Made by a program: the position numbers and the translations under genes
Shown: in pieces, positions 27,237 to 36,908 of the stretch
How positions within the stretch are numbered: position 1 is the first letter of the stretch
Layout: each line of letters starts with the position of its first letter
Assembly: GCF_019219825.1 (NCBI RefSeq)
Contig: NZ_JAHUXH010000001.1
Span: 186,001-250,000, forward strand
Source: Streptomyces sp. TRM70350
GTDB lineage: Bacteria; Actinomycetota; Actinomycetes; Streptomycetales; Streptomycetaceae
Direction of reading: 5' to 3'
DNA: 64,000 nt
The notes under the pieces: generated by a model
Told to the model about the DNA's origin: nothing
The model's input: only the letters and a program-made list of their open reading frames with translations
The model's database searches: none

Positions 27237-27558
27237 GCTGGCCACCGACGACGTGGTGGCCGCCGCCCGGCGTTTTCGGGAGACCGGGGGCCGCCTGCTC
27301 CCCGTCCCCGCGAACTACTACGACGACCTCGCGGCCCGGTACGACCTCACGGACGAGGAGCTGGCGACGTACCGCGAGCTCGGCATCCTCTACGACCGTG
27401 ACCCGCACGGCGTCTTCCGCCACTGCTACGCGCGGACCGTCGGCCGGGTCTTCTTCGAGCTGGTCCAGCGCGACGACGGCTACCGCGGCTACGGCGCCCA
27501 GAACGCCCCGGTGCGGCTGGCCGCGCAGCACGCGGTGCCGGCGGTCACTGGCGGCTGA
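27237..27558 (+). pseudogene. C-terminal remnant of an HPPD-like domain (3-dehydroshikimate dehydratase/HPPD fusion type)
   Basis: About 107 residues up to the TGA at 27558, starting LATDDVVAAARRF. NYYDDLAARYDL, ELGILYDRDPHG and GRVFFELVQRDDGYRGYGA are the C-terminal features of the hydroxyphenylpyruvate-dioxygenase-like half of QsuB-type 3-dehydroshikimate dehydratases. The metal-binding Glu is in RVFFELVQR. The isomerase-like catalytic half is missing. It could open with the TTG at 27226 as a short protein, but no ribosome site supports this. The end overlaps the next minus-strand gene by 14 bases. Confidence 0.78.
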
Positions 27559-29008
27559 TCATCCGGGTCACGCCCGCCGCCACCGTCGTCGCCAGGATCC
27601 AGCCGGTCAGGACGAGGACGTACGCCAGCGCCTGGTACCAGCCCTCGGGGGCGAACGCGGGCTCCTGGCCGAAGGAGATCACCGGCAGCAGCAGGTCGAG
27701 CGTGTAGAACACCGGGTTGAAGGCGGGCGCCTCGGACGGCTTCAACGCCGGCGGATGGTGCAGGGCGTACACGACGGAGCCCACGCAGAGCAGCGACAGC
27801 AGCCAGCCGGCCGCCCGCAGCGGGCGGTAGCCGTAGCCGACCGTGGCGTCCTGGAGGTGGCCCCACAGCCGGCCGATCCAGGGCAGCGTGATGCGGTGCC
27901 GGCGCTGTTTGGCGAGCTGGACCTGCCGGGCGGCACGGTCGTCGCCGATGCGCTGGTAGGAGGCGGTCAACTGCTCGTAGGCGTACGGGACATAGCCGTC
28001 GCCGTCGCGCTCCAGCATGGGCAGGCGGCGTTCGGCGGGCTCGTGCGGGGTGAGCGAGGTGTAGGTCAGGCTGTTGAGGAGGACCCGGTCCGGCAGCATC
28101 TCCGGCTCCAGGAAGAGCACTTCGAGCTGGGCCCGCCGCAGGTTGAGGGTGCCCTCCACGGGCGGGCCCTTGCGCAGCCAGAGTTCGCCGATCGTGCTGC
28201 TGCTCGCCCGCAGCGCCGCATCGCCGGGGTTCGACAGATGCGAGTACGCCAGGTCGAGCCGGCCCGCGATCCGGGCGCCGCGCAGACCGATCCACCCCTG
28301 CACGCGCGCGTGCCGCACCAGGAAGTGGCCTCCCACGCTGAGCGTCTCCGCGTCGAGGGCGGCGTGTTCGAGGTGGCTGAGCTGCGCCTCGTTGAGGTTG
28401 ACCGTCCCGCCGACGTCGGCGCCGCTCAGCCGTATCTCCCCCTGGACCCGCAGACCGGGCGCCCACAGGTCGTCGCCCACGGTCACCTGGTTGAGCTGGA
28501 GCGCGGGTGCCGTCGCGTCCGGTGCGCTGATCTCCACGCCCTCCAGGTACAGGCTCCCGGCGATCTGCGCCCCGCCGAGCCGTACCACGCCCCGGAACCG
28601 GGACCGCGTCATGCGCAGCACGCCCTCCACGTGCACCCCGTGGGAGACCAGCCCGGGCAGCACGGACTCGCTGAGGTTCAGCTCGCGCAGTCGGCAGCCG
28701 TAGAAGCGCGGCACCTCGTCGAAGAAGCAGTGCCGCAGCCTCGCGGGGTGGTCGAACATGGCGTACTGGAGATCGAGCCTGCCCGTGATCCGGGCGCCCG
28801 CCAGGCTGAGGGAGGCTATCTCGCCGTCCTCCTGCGGGCCGTTGAGGAGCAGCGACCGCAACACGGCCGCGCGTATCGTGCGTTCGGGCCCCCAGTCCGC
28901 TCCCGTCGCCGCGTCGTCGTCCTCGGCGGTGCGGAAGTCCACGGACTCTCCGCGCGGAAAGGCCTGCCACACCCGTAGTTCGGCCGGTGTCAGATCGTCG
29001 ATCTCCAT
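27545..29008 (-). CDS. Membrane protein with a cytoplasmic beta-helix-like repeat domain
   Basis: 487 residues from the ATG at 29008 (MEIDDLTPAEL). The frame is open to an ATG at 29239 that would add 77 residues, and neither start has a strong ribosome site. Residues 45-330 are a run of about 20-residue turns (A-x-I-x-G-x-L-x-L type: GARITGRLDLQYA, GAQIAGSLYLEG, GADVGGTVNLNEA, GARIAGRLDLAYS), akin to pentapeptide or bactofilin-like right-handed beta-helices. After a basic linker there are two or three membrane helices. It sits 283 bases after gnd on the same strand. The function is unknown. Confidence 0.78.
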   Translation of the reverse strand: MEIDDLTPAELRVWQAFPRGESVDFRTAEDDDAATGADWGPERTIRAAVLRSLLLNGPQEDGEIASLSLAGARITGRLDLQYAMFDHPARLRHCFFDEVPRFYGCRLRELNLSESVLPGLVSHGVHVEGVLRMTRSRFRGVVRLGGAQIAGSLYLEGVEISAPDATAPALQLNQVTVGDDLWAPGLRVQGEIRLSGADVGGTVNLNEAQLSHLEHAALDAETLSVGGHFLVRHARVQGWIGLRGARIAGRLDLAYSHLSNPGDAALRASSSTIGELWLRKGPPVEGTLNLRRAQLEVLFLEPEMLPDRVLLNSLTYTSLTPHEPAERRLPMLERDGDGYVPYAYEQLTASYQRIGDDRAARQVQLAKQRRHRITLPWIGRLWGHLQDATVGYGYRPLRAAGWLLSLLCVGSVVYALHHPPALKPSEAPAFNPVFYTLDLLLPVISFGQEPAFAPEGWYQALAYVLVLTGWILATTVAAGVTRMISRQ

Positions 29009-29291
29009 CGCGGGCGACTCTGACCCGACCGAACCACCCGTGTCAACACGGCTTTTGCGGCAGGACGCGAAGGAAGCCGTCGCGCCGACCTCGGCCGGTG
29101 ACTCGCCCGGGTGTCCCTCCGTGCCCGGCGGTACCCCGTCCGTCCACAGGTTCCGGTCGGGACGGGTGCGCTGGATCTCGCGGGTGGCGACCCCCTCGTA
29201 GCCGCCGTCATCCCACTCGTGCAGCTCGGGGTCGGACATGACCCCGGTCAGGCCCGCCGGCTCGGCGATGTCCAGCTTCTCCCACCGCCGG

Positions 29292-30173
29292 CTACTGCTC
29301 CGCCGACTCGACGGCGTGCCCGCCGAACTGGTTGCGCAGGGCGGCGACCATCTTCATCTGCGGGGAGTCGTCCTGCCGGGACGCGAACCGCGCGAAGAGC
29401 GAGGCCGTGATCGCGGGCAGCGGCACGGCGTTGTCGATCGCCGCCTCCACCGTCCAGCGGCCCTCGCCGGAGTCCTCCGCGTACCCGCGCAGCTTCTGAA
29501 GGTGCTCGTCCGCGTCGAGGGCGTGGACCGCCAGGTCGAGCAGCCAGGAGCGGATGACGGTGCCCTCCTGCCACGAGCGGAACACCTCACGGACGTTGTC
29601 CACCGAGTCGACCTTCTCCAGCAGCTCCCAGCCCTCGGCGTAGGCCTGCATCATCGCGTACTCGATGCCGTTGTGGACCATCTTCGTGAAGTGCCCGGCG
29701 CCCACCTTGCCCGCGTGGACGTAGCCGTAGGGGCCCTCCGGCTTGAGCGCGTCGAAGATCGGCTTCAGGCGGTCGACGTGCTCCTTCTCGCCGCCGACCA
29801 TCAGCGCGTAGCCGTTCTGCAGGCCCCACACGCCGCCCGAGACGCCCGCGTCGACGAACCGGATGCCGTGCTTGCCGAGTTCCTCGGCGTGCTTCTCGTC
29901 GTCCGTCCAGCGGGAGTTGCCGCCGTCGATGACGGTGTCGCCGGGCTTGAGCACACTCGCCAGCTGGTCGATGACGCTCTGCGTGACGGCACCGGCCGGG
30001 ACCATGACCCACACCACGCGGGGCGCGGCGAGCCGGTCGGCGAACTCGACCAGGTTGTCGACGTCGGAGAGTTCCGGATTGGTGTCGTACCCGACGACCT
30101 CGTGGCCGGCGTTGCGCAGGCGCTCGCGCATGTTGCCGCCCATCTTGCCCAGACCAACAAGACCGATCTGCAT
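29292..30173 (-). CDS. gnd: 6-phosphogluconate dehydrogenase, decarboxylating (short, NAD-type)
   Basis: 293 residues, the short form found in Gram-positive and actinobacterial loci rather than the 470-residue form. The nucleotide loop LVGLGKMGGNM comes first, then VMVPAG, the substrate loop DGGNSRW, DAGVSGGVWG and the catalytic Lys/Asn of GHFTKMVHNGIEY near residue 165. It converts 6-phosphogluconate to ribulose-5-phosphate and CO2 with NAD(P)+. It is the last gene of the minus-strand pentose-phosphate operon, 6 bases after pgi. Confidence 0.95.
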   Translation of the reverse strand: MQIGLVGLGKMGGNMRERLRNAGHEVVGYDTNPELSDVDNLVEFADRLAAPRVVWVMVPAGAVTQSVIDQLASVLKPGDTVIDGGNSRWTDDEKHAEELGKHGIRFVDAGVSGGVWGLQNGYALMVGGEKEHVDRLKPIFDALKPEGPYGYVHAGKVGAGHFTKMVHNGIEYAMMQAYAEGWELLEKVDSVDNVREVFRSWQEGTVIRSWLLDLAVHALDADEHLQKLRGYAEDSGEGRWTVEAAIDNAVPLPAITASLFARFASRQDDSPQMKMVAALRNQFGGHAVESAEQ

Positions 30174-30179
30174 GTCAGC

Positions 30180-31820
30180 TCACTTCCTCAGTTCGCGATA
30201 GGCGGCCACCAGGGCGGCCGTGGAGGGGTCGAGACCGGGGACTGCGGTGCCCTCGGCCAGGGCGGGTCCGACGCGCTGGGCGAGAACCTTGCCGAGTTCC
30301 ACGCCCCACTGGTCGAAGGAGTCGATGTTCCAGACGGCGCCCTGGACGAAGACCTTGTGCTCGTAGAGAGCGATCAGCTGGCCGAGGACCGAGGGGGTCG
30401 GCTCGGTCGCCAGGACGGTCGTGGTGGGGTGGTTGCCGCGGAAGGTGCGGTGCGGGACCTGCTCCTCGGGCACGCCCTCGGCCCGCACCTCGTCGGCCGT
30501 CCTGCCGAAGGCGAGCGCCTGGCCCTGCGCGAACAGGTTGGCCATCAGCAGGTCGTGCTGCGCCTTCAGCCGGTCGTCCAGCTCGCCGACGGGGCGGGCG
30601 AAGCCGATCAGGTCGGCCGGGACCAGCTTGGTGCCCTGGTGGATGAGCTGGTAGTAGGCGTGCTGCCCGTTGGTGCCGGGCGTGCCCCACACCACCGGCC
30701 CGGTCTGCCACTCCACCGGCCGGCCCTCGCGGTCCACCGACTTGCCGTTGGACTCCATGTCCAGCTGCTGGAGGTACGCGGTGAACTTCGACAGGTAGTG
30801 GCTGTACGGCAGCACGGCGTGCGACTGGGCGTCGAAGAAGTCGCCGTACCAGATGCCCAGCAGGCCCAGCAGCAGCGGGGCGTTCGACTCGGCGGGGGCG
30901 CTTCGGAAGTGCTCGTCGACGATGCGGAAACCGTCGAGCATCTCCCTGAACCGCTCCGGGCCGATGGCGATCATCAGGGACAGGCCGATCGCCGAGTCGT
31001 AGGAGTAGCGGCCGCCGACCCAGTCCCAGAACTCGAACATGTTCTCCGGGTCGACACCGAACTCGGTGACCTTCCCCGCGTTCGTCGACAGGGCGACGAA
31101 GTGCTTCGCGACCGCCTTCTCGTCGCCTCCGAGACCGGCGAGCAGCCAGGAGCGGGCCGATGTGGCGTTCGTGATCGTCTCGATGGTGGTGAAGGTCTTG
31201 GAGGCGACGACGAACAGGGTCTCCGCCGGGTCCAGGTCGCGCGTCGCCTCGTGCAGGTCGGCGCCGTCCACGTTGGACACGAAACGGAATGCCAGATCCC
31301 GTGCCGTGTACGGCCGTAGCGCCTCGTACGCCATCGCCGGACCGAGGTCGGAGCCGCCGATGCCGATGTTGACGACGGCGCGGATCGGCTTGCCGGTGTG
31401 GCCGGTCCACTCGCCGGAGCGGACGCGGTCTGCGAAGGCGCTCATCCTGTCGAGGACGGCGTGCACCTGGGGCACCACGTTCTCGCCGTCGACCTCGATC
31501 ACCGCGTCCCGGGGTGCGCGCAGGGCGGTGTGCAGGACGGCGCGGTCCTCGGTGAGGTTGATGCGCTCGCCGCGGAACATGGCGTCGCGCAGCCCGAACA
31601 CGTCGGTGGCGGTGGCCAGTTCCTGGAGCAGGGCGAGGGTCTCGTCGGTGATCAGGTGCTTGGAGTAGTCGATGCGCAGATCGCCGACGGTGACGACGTA
31701 CCGCTCCGCACGGCCCGGGTCCGTCGCGAACAGCTCACGCAGGTGCGCCTTCCACCGGGCGCGATGGTCCTCCAGGGCGGTCCACTCGGGCCGCCGCGTG
31801 AGCAGTGGAGTGTCAGACAT
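30180..31820 (-). CDS. pgi: Glucose-6-phosphate isomerase
   Basis: 546 residues from the ATG at 31820, full length. Signature regions are intact: [14 protein letters not shown], the phosphate-binding [28 protein letters not shown], the catalytic Glu in MESNGKSV and [15 protein letters not shown] (catalytic His), and a terminal [11 protein letters not shown]. It interconverts glucose-6-phosphate and fructose-6-phosphate in the cytoplasm. Its start overlaps the opcA end by 8 bases, so translation is probably coupled. Confidence 0.97.
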   Translation of the reverse strand: MSDTPLLTRRPEWTALEDHRARWKAHLRELFATDPGRAERYVVTVGDLRIDYSKHLITDETLALLQELATATDVFGLRDAMFRGERINLTEDRAVLHTALRAPRDAVIEVDGENVVPQVHAVLDRMSAFADRVRSGEWTGHTGKPIRAVVNIGIGGSDLGPAMAYEALRPYTARDLAFRFVSNVDGADLHEATRDLDPAETLFVVASKTFTTIETITNATSARSWLLAGLGGDEKAVAKHFVALSTNAGKVTEFGVDPENMFEFWDWVGGRYSYDSAIGLSLMIAIGPERFREMLDGFRIVDEHFRSAPAESNAPLLLGLLGIWYGDFFDAQSHAVLPYSHYLSKFTAYLQQLDMESNGKSVDREGRPVEWQTGPVVWGTPGTNGQHAYYQLIHQGTKLVPADLIGFARPVGELDDRLKAQHDLLMANLFAQGQALAFGRTADEVRAEGVPEEQVPHRTFRGNHPTTTVLATEPTPSVLGQLIALYEHKVFVQGAVWNIDSFDQWGVELGKVLAQRVGPALAEGTAVPGLDPSTAALVAAYRELRK

Positions 31821-32748
31821 GAGAGGCGGTCTCCTTCGAGCCCTCGCCTTGCAGCGCGACGGCGTACATCTCGTCCGCGTCGAGGCGCCTGAGCTCCTCG
31901 GCGATGAGTTCGGAGGTGGGGCGCACCTTCAGCGCGAGGGTGCGCGGCGGCTGGCCCGGCAGGGACAGCGTGGCCAGCGGGCCCTCGGGCCGGTCGATGA
32001 CGATCTCGCCGATCTCCGTGCCCAGCCGTACGCCGGTCACGACCGGGCCCGCGGTCTCCACCCGGTCGACCGTGACGTGCAGCCGGGCCTCCAGCCAGCG
32101 GGCCAGCAGCTCGGCACTGGGGTTGTCGGCCTCGCTCTCCACGGCCGCCGAGGTGATCCGCAGCCTGGCCTGGTCCAGGGCCGCCGCCAGCATCGAGCGC
32201 CAGGGGGTCAGGCGGGTCCAGGCGAGGTCGGTGTCGCCGGGCGCGTAGGACCTGGCGCGGGTCTCCAGCGCGGCCAGCGGTGCCTCGACGGCGTACATGT
32301 CGGTGATCCGGCGCTGGGCGAGCGCCCCGAGCGGGTCCTTCGCGGGCACCTCGGGCGCGTCCACCGGCCACCACACGACGACCGGCGCGTCCGGCAGCAG
32401 CAGCGGCAGCACCACGGAGTCGGCGTGGTCGGACACCTCGCCGTAGGTGCGCAGCACCACCGTCTCGCCGGTGCCCGCGTCGGCGCCCACCCGGACCTCG
32501 GCGTCCAGGCGGGACTGCTGACGGTCGCGCGGGGTGCGGGCGTGCCGCTTGATGACGACCAGGGTGCGCGAGGGGTGCTCGTGCGAGGCCTCCTCGGCCG
32601 CCTTGATCGAGTCGTAGGCGTTCTCCTCGTCCGTGACGACGACCATCGTCAGGACCATGCCCACGGCGGGCGTGCCGATGGCGCGGCGACCCTGCACCAA
32701 CGCCTTGTTGATCTTGCTTGCCGTGGTGTCGGTCAGGTCGATCTTCAT
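31813..32748 (-). CDS. opcA: OpcA, glucose-6-phosphate dehydrogenase assembly protein
   Basis: 311 residues from the ATG at 32748 ([13 protein letters not shown]). It carries the typical OpcA regions [36 protein letters not shown] and PWRSMLA. In cyanobacteria and actinobacteria OpcA is needed for assembly or activity of Zwf, and the two genes are almost always adjacent. Here opcA overlaps zwf by 4 bases and pgi by 8, so all three are tightly coupled. Confidence 0.95.
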   Translation of the reverse strand: MKIDLTDTTASKINKALVQGRRAIGTPAVGMVLTMVVVTDEENAYDSIKAAEEASHEHPSRTLVVIKRHARTPRDRQQSRLDAEVRVGADAGTGETVVLRTYGEVSDHADSVVLPLLLPDAPVVVWWPVDAPEVPAKDPLGALAQRRITDMYAVEAPLAALETRARSYAPGDTDLAWTRLTPWRSMLAAALDQARLRITSAAVESEADNPSAELLARWLEARLHVTVDRVETAGPVVTGVRLGTEIGEIVIDRPEGPLATLSLPGQPPRTLALKVRPTSELIAEELRRLDADEMYAVALQGEGSKETASHV

Positions 32749-34334
32749 GGCCTGCGCCAGCTCCGTCCGTCTCGTGCGAGCATCTCGTCGGCTTCCGCGG
32801 GACCCCAGCTGCCCGCGACGTACTGTGCGGGCCTGCCGTGTGCGGCCCAGTACTCCTCGATCGGGTCGAGGATCTTCCAGGACTCTTCCACCTCCTGGTG
32901 GCGGGGGAACAAATTGGCGTCCCCCAGGAGGACGTCCAGGATGAGCCGCTCGTACGCCTCCGGACTCGACTCCGTGAAGGACTCGCCGTACGCGAAGTCC
33001 ATCGTCACGTCGCGGATCTCCATCGACGTGCCCGGCACCTTCGATCCGAACCGGACCGTCATGCCCTCGTCCGGCTGCACGCGGATCACGATCGCGTTCT
33101 TGCCGAGCTCCTCGGTGGCCGTGGAGTCGAAGGGGGAGTGCGGCGCCCGCTGGAGGACCACCGCGATCTCCGTGACCCGGCGGCCGAGCCGCTTGCCGGT
33201 GCGCAGGTAGAAGGGCACGCCCGCCCAGCGCCGGTTGTCGACGTTCAGCTTGACGGCGGCGTACGTGTCCGTGGTGGACGCCGGATCGATGCCGTCCTCC
33301 TCCAGATAGCCGCGCACCTTCGCGCCGCCCTGCCAGGCGCCCGTGTACTGGGCGCGCACGGTGTGCTCGCCGAGGTCCTCGGGCAGCTTCACCGCCTTCA
33401 GCACCTTCAGCTTCTCCATCAGCAGCGAGGACGCGTCGAAGGAGGCGGGCTCCTCCATCGCGGTGAGGGCCATCAGCTGAAGGAGGTGGTTCTGGATGAC
33501 GTCACGGGCCGAGCCGATGCCGTCGTAGTAATTGGCGCGGCCGCCGATGCCGATGTCCTCGGCCATCGTGATCTGCACATGGTCGACGAAGGACCGGTTC
33601 CAGATCGGCTCGAACATCTGGTTGGCGAAGCGCAGCGCCAGGATGTTCTGCACCGTCTCCTTGCCGAGGTAGTGGTCGATCCGGAACACCTGCTCCGGGT
33701 CGAACACGTCGTGCACGATCGCGTTGAGCTCCACAGCCGACTTCAGGTCGTGGCCGAACGGTTTCTCGATCACCGTGCGCCGCCAGGAGCCCTCCGGGGC
33801 GTCGGCCAGCCCGTGCTTCTTCAGCTGCTGGACGACCTTCGGGAAGAACTTCGGCGGCACGGACAGGTAGAAGGCGTAGTTGCCGCTGGTGCCCCGGGCG
33901 GCGTCCAGCTCCTCGACGGCCGACCGCAGCTGCTTGAACGCGTCGTCGTCGTCGAAGTCGCCGGGGATGAACCGCATGCCCTCGGCGAGCTGCTGCCAGA
34001 CCTCCTCACGGAACGGGGTGCGCGCGTGCTCGCGCACCGCCTCGTGCGCGACCTGCGCGAAGTCCTGGTTCGCCCAGTCCCGGCGGGCGAACCCGACGAG
34101 CGAGAAGCCCGGCGGCAGCAGGCCCCGGTTGGCCAGGTCGTAGACGGCCGGCATCAGCTTCTTGCGGGAGAGGTCGCCGGTGACGCCGAAGATGACCAGC
34201 CCGGAGGGGCCGGCGATCCGGGGCAGGCGACGGTCCCGGGCGTCCCGCAGCGGGTTGCTCCAGTCGGGGGAGGGGGCGGCGGCCGCGGACGCCTCCTCGG
34301 CGGCCTGTTCCTCAGTGGTCGGCTTGGTGCTCAT
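32745..34334 (-). CDS. zwf: Glucose-6-phosphate 1-dehydrogenase
   Basis: 529 residues from the ATG at 34334. The N-terminal 45 residues are an Ala/Glu-rich leader; the NADP loop [16 protein letters not shown] follows. The active-site signature [13 protein letters not shown] (with catalytic His and Lys) sits near residue 220, and EKPFGHDL precedes it. It oxidises glucose-6-phosphate to 6-phosphogluconolactone, making NADPH. It overlaps tal and opcA by 4 bases each. Confidence 0.97.
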   Translation of the reverse strand: MSTKPTTEEQAAEEASAAAAPSPDWSNPLRDARDRRLPRIAGPSGLVIFGVTGDLSRKKLMPAVYDLANRGLLPPGFSLVGFARRDWANQDFAQVAHEAVREHARTPFREEVWQQLAEGMRFIPGDFDDDDAFKQLRSAVEELDAARGTSGNYAFYLSVPPKFFPKVVQQLKKHGLADAPEGSWRRTVIEKPFGHDLKSAVELNAIVHDVFDPEQVFRIDHYLGKETVQNILALRFANQMFEPIWNRSFVDHVQITMAEDIGIGGRANYYDGIGSARDVIQNHLLQLMALTAMEEPASFDASSLLMEKLKVLKAVKLPEDLGEHTVRAQYTGAWQGGAKVRGYLEEDGIDPASTTDTYAAVKLNVDNRRWAGVPFYLRTGKRLGRRVTEIAVVLQRAPHSPFDSTATEELGKNAIVIRVQPDEGMTVRFGSKVPGTSMEIRDVTMDFAYGESFTESSPEAYERLILDVLLGDANLFPRHQEVEESWKILDPIEEYWAAHGRPAQYVAGSWGPAEADEMLARDGRSWRRP

Positions 34335-35476
34335 TCCCCGTCAACTCCCTTACCGGTCAGCGACTTCGTCACGGCGTCCAGCAGCTCCTGCCAGGCCGCC
34401 TGGAACTTGGCGACGCCCTCGTCCTCCAGCTGCCGCACCACCTCGTCGTACGAGATCCCGAGCCGCTCCACGGCGGCCAGGTCGGCCCGCGCCTGCGCGT
34501 AGCCGCCGCTCACCGTGTCGCCGTGGATGTTCCCGTGGTCGGCGGTGGCCTTCAGCGTGGCCTCCGGCATCGTGTTGACCGTGCCGGGCGCCACCAGGTC
34601 CTCTACATACAGGGTGTCCTTGTACGCCGGATCCTTCACGCCGGTCGAGGCCCACAGCGGGCGCTGCTTGTTCGCCCGCGACCCGGCCAGGACGGTCCAC
34701 CGGTCACCCGAGAAGACCTCCTCGTACGCCTCGTAGGCGAGCCGCGCGTTGGCGAGCGCCGCCCGGCCCCTGAGCGCGAGGGCCTCGTCCGTGCCCAGCA
34801 GCGTCAGCCGCTTGTCGATCTCGGTGTCGACGCGGGAGACGAAGAAGGACGCCACGGAGTGGATGCCGGCCGGCTCGATCCCCGCCGCCTGCGCCTTCTC
34901 CAGGCCCGCGAGGTAGGCGTCCATGACCTCGCGGTACCGCTCCAGCGAGAAGATCAGCGTGACGTTGACGCTGATGCCGGCGCCGATCACCTCGGTGATC
35001 GCCGGGAGCCCCTCCTTCGTCGCCGGAATCTTGATCATCACGTTGGGCCGGTCGACGAGCCAGGCGAGCTGCCGGGCCTCGGCGATCGTGGCCGCCGTGT
35101 GGTGGGCGAGCCGCGGGTCGACCTCGATGGAGACCCGGCCGTCCCGGCCGCCGGTGGCGTCGTACACCGGCCGCAGGATGTCCGCGGCGGCCCGGACGTC
35201 GGCGGTGGTCATCATGCGCACGGCCTCGTCGACCGTGACGCCCCGCACGGCGAGGTCGGCGAGCTGCTCCTCGTAGCCCTCGCCGGAGCCGATGGCGGCC
35301 TGGAAGATGGACGGGTTGGTGGTGACGCCGACGACGTGCCTGGTCTGGACGAGTTCGGCGAGGTTGCCGGACGAGATCCGCCCCCGCGACAGGTCGTCCA
35401 GCCAGATGGACACGCCCTCGTCGGTCAGGCGCTTGAGTGCTCCCGCGGTGGCGGATGCTTCGGTCACAGTGATCAT
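34331..35476 (-). CDS. tal: Transaldolase (actinobacterial long form)
   Basis: 381 residues from the ATG at 35476 ([12 protein letters not shown]) with AAGAAG nearby; an earlier in-frame start at 35503 is less likely. The barrel shows [21 protein letters not shown], the Schiff-base Lys region [16 protein letters not shown] and [14 protein letters not shown]. It swaps three-carbon units between sedoheptulose-7-phosphate and glyceraldehyde-3-phosphate. The tkt gene that should precede it is destroyed, so tal is now the first intact gene of the operon. Confidence 0.96.
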   Translation of the reverse strand: MITVTEASATAGALKRLTDEGVSIWLDDLSRGRISSGNLAELVQTRHVVGVTTNPSIFQAAIGSGEGYEEQLADLAVRGVTVDEAVRMMTTADVRAAADILRPVYDATGGRDGRVSIEVDPRLAHHTAATIAEARQLAWLVDRPNVMIKIPATKEGLPAITEVIGAGISVNVTLIFSLERYREVMDAYLAGLEKAQAAGIEPAGIHSVASFFVSRVDTEIDKRLTLLGTDEALALRGRAALANARLAYEAYEEVFSGDRWTVLAGSRANKQRPLWASTGVKDPAYKDTLYVEDLVAPGTVNTMPEATLKATADHGNIHGDTVSGGYAQARADLAAVERLGISYDEVVRQLEDEGVAKFQAAWQELLDAVTKSLTGKGVDGE

Positions 35477-35495
35477 CTTCTTTCTGGCGATCGGA

Positions 35496-35889
35496 TCAAC
35501 CACGCGCGGCGGCGAGGGATTCCCGGGCTGCGGCGACGACGTTCTCGGCGGTGAAGCGCAACTCGGCGAACAGGGTCTTCGCGTCGGCGGAGGCCCCGAA
35601 GTGTTCGGGAGACGATGCGTCCTGCGTCACCTACGAAGCGGTACCACGTCAGACCCACCCCCGCCTCGACAGCGACACGCGCCTTCACGGACGGCGGAAC
35701 ATGACGTAACCGCCGCGCGCCGCGTCCTCGTTCGGCTCGGCGGACGAGGTTCAGCCCCGGGATCGCGCGCGGGGCGGCGAGGTGCTCGACGGGCTGGTGG
35801 GTCGGCCTCCGGCAGCGGATTGCGACGGCACGCCGGTCGCGGCCGGTCCACTCGAAGCTGCCGGGGCCGTCGGGTGTCTGCGTGCTCAT
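35496..35889 (-). pseudogene. tkt: Transketolase gene reduced to fragments
   Basis: The ATG at 35889 begins MSTQTPDGPGSFEWTGRDRRAV, a normal transketolase N-terminus. It then jumps to THQPVEHLAAPRAIPGLNLV (middle of the pyrimidine domain) and then to PPSVKARVAVEAG and GDAGRIVS (C-terminal domain). A two-base loss near 35608 shifts the frame to [16 protein letters not shown] and [11 protein letters not shown] up to the TGA at 35496. About 0.4 kb of roughly 2.1 kb remain; all thiamine-diphosphate and most substrate residues are gone. It keeps the operon's first position, 20 bases before tal. Confidence 0.88.
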
Positions 35890-35949
35890 CTGTGGGCAGT
35901 CCTCTTAAAGGTGACTGATAGCAGCGTCCTTGCTGGCCGGACGGGGTTC

Positions 35950-35971
35950 GACTTTAAAAGTCTGACTTTAT
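35950..35971. promoter_or_regulatory. AT-rich palindrome in the former tkt promoter region
   Basis: GACTTT-A-AAAGTC (35950-35962) is a 13-base palindrome, followed by a third half-site GACTTTAT (35964-35971). It lies 60-80 bases upstream of the tkt start in otherwise GC-rich DNA, in the gap shared with the AraC remnant. It fits an operator or an AT-rich promoter element for the pentose-phosphate operon. Confidence 0.45.
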
Positions 35972-36028
35972 TGTCGGAAGGTTGGGGTGTGCCGGCCTGG
36001 GCGAACGTGGGACACGCCCCGCACGTGA

Positions 36029-36545
36029 GTGAGGGCCGGTGACGTCCTGTGGATCCGCCCGGGACAGGTGCACCGCTTCATGGCCACGGGCGAGTACCGC
36101 GGAACCGTCCTGACCATGCAGCCCGGCTTCCTGCCCCGCGCCACCGTCGACGAGGACGCGGCGACGCTCCCCCTGAGCCTGCACACCGCGATCCTGCGCC
36201 ACTGCCTCAGCGTGTTCCTGCTCCGCCTGTGCCGGCTGAGCGGCCGGCACGGCGGCGGCCGGGCAGCAGGCGGACACCGCCTTCCCGCTCTTCGGGCACG
36301 CGGCCGAGCGGGACTTCGCGACCACCCACAGCGTCAGCGCGTACGCCGACGCCCTCGGCTGCTCCCGCCGCACCGTCGTCCGCGCGGTCCGCGCCGCCAC
36401 CGGCGGCACCCAAGGCCTTCATCGACAAACGCGTCGTCCTGGAGGCCGAACGCCTCCTCGCCCACACCGACCTGCCCATCGGCCGCGTCGGCGCGGCGGT
36501 CGGCTTCCCGGACGCGGTTCTCCCGGGTCCAGGCCGGCCGGATCG
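36029..36545 (+). pseudogene. AraC-family regulator remnant with frameshifts
   Basis: The first frame gives part of a cupin sensor domain, RAGDVLWIRPGQVHRF and YRGTVLTMQPGFLPR, without its N-terminus. After about 36250 coding moves to another frame: AERDFATTHSVSAYADALG and SRRTVVRAVRAAT, the first helix-turn-helix. After about 36415 it moves again: AFIDKRVVLEAERLLAHTDL and GRVGAAVGFPDA, the second. It breaks off near 36545. At least two frameshifts and both ends lost make it inactive. Confidence 0.8.
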
Positions 36546-36627
36546 CGGGCGGTCAGGAAGCGGGTCGCGACCTCCGCCGGAGTACCCCTCAGTCCGACGA
36601 CACCCGGCCGCTCCAGGCAGTGGCCCC

Positions 36628-36843
36628 TACCCCCAGTTCGACGGCGAGCTCTCCGAGTACTTCGGCCTGGGCGTGGTCAGGACGTGGGACGCCACGAACA
36701 GCATCACCAAGGCCATCCTCAGCAGCCTTCCCCTGGTGCCGGGCGCGGAGGGCGCGCTGCCCGAGCAGCACGTCCCCGAGCTGGACCGGATCTGGGAGCA
36801 GGGGTTCAAGCGGCTCAACGAGGTGCTGCCGGACTGTACGTGA
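36628..36843 (+). pseudogene. C-terminal end of an unidentified gene
   Basis: About 70 residues in one frame to the TGA at 36841-36843, with strings FDGELSEYFGLGVVRTWDA and LPEQHVPELDRIWEQGFKRL. They read like a genuine protein end with normal codon use, but no start is available and the preceding DNA belongs to the AraC remnant. I do not recognise the family. It looks like another gene scrap left after a deletion. Confidence 0.5.
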
Positions 36844-36851
36844 GCCGTGGT

Positions 36852-36880
36852 CGGGCCGGGGGCATCCGGCCCCCGGCCCG
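36852..36880. terminator. Strong hairpin terminator after the GH16 gene
   Basis: CGGGCCGGGGGC (36852-36863) and GCCCCCGGCCCG (36869-36880) form a perfect 12-bp stem with a 5-base loop, 29 bases past the end of the minus-strand glucanase gene and 9 bases past the plus-strand gene scrap. Confidence 0.7.
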
Positions 36881-36908
36881 GGTTGGACTCGGCTTGCCGA
36901 CGGCCGGG

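Noticed and set aside
27226..27558. Intact small gene starting at TTG
   Set aside because: The sequence is clearly the C-terminal end of an HPPD-like domain without a ribosome site, so it is treated as a remnant.
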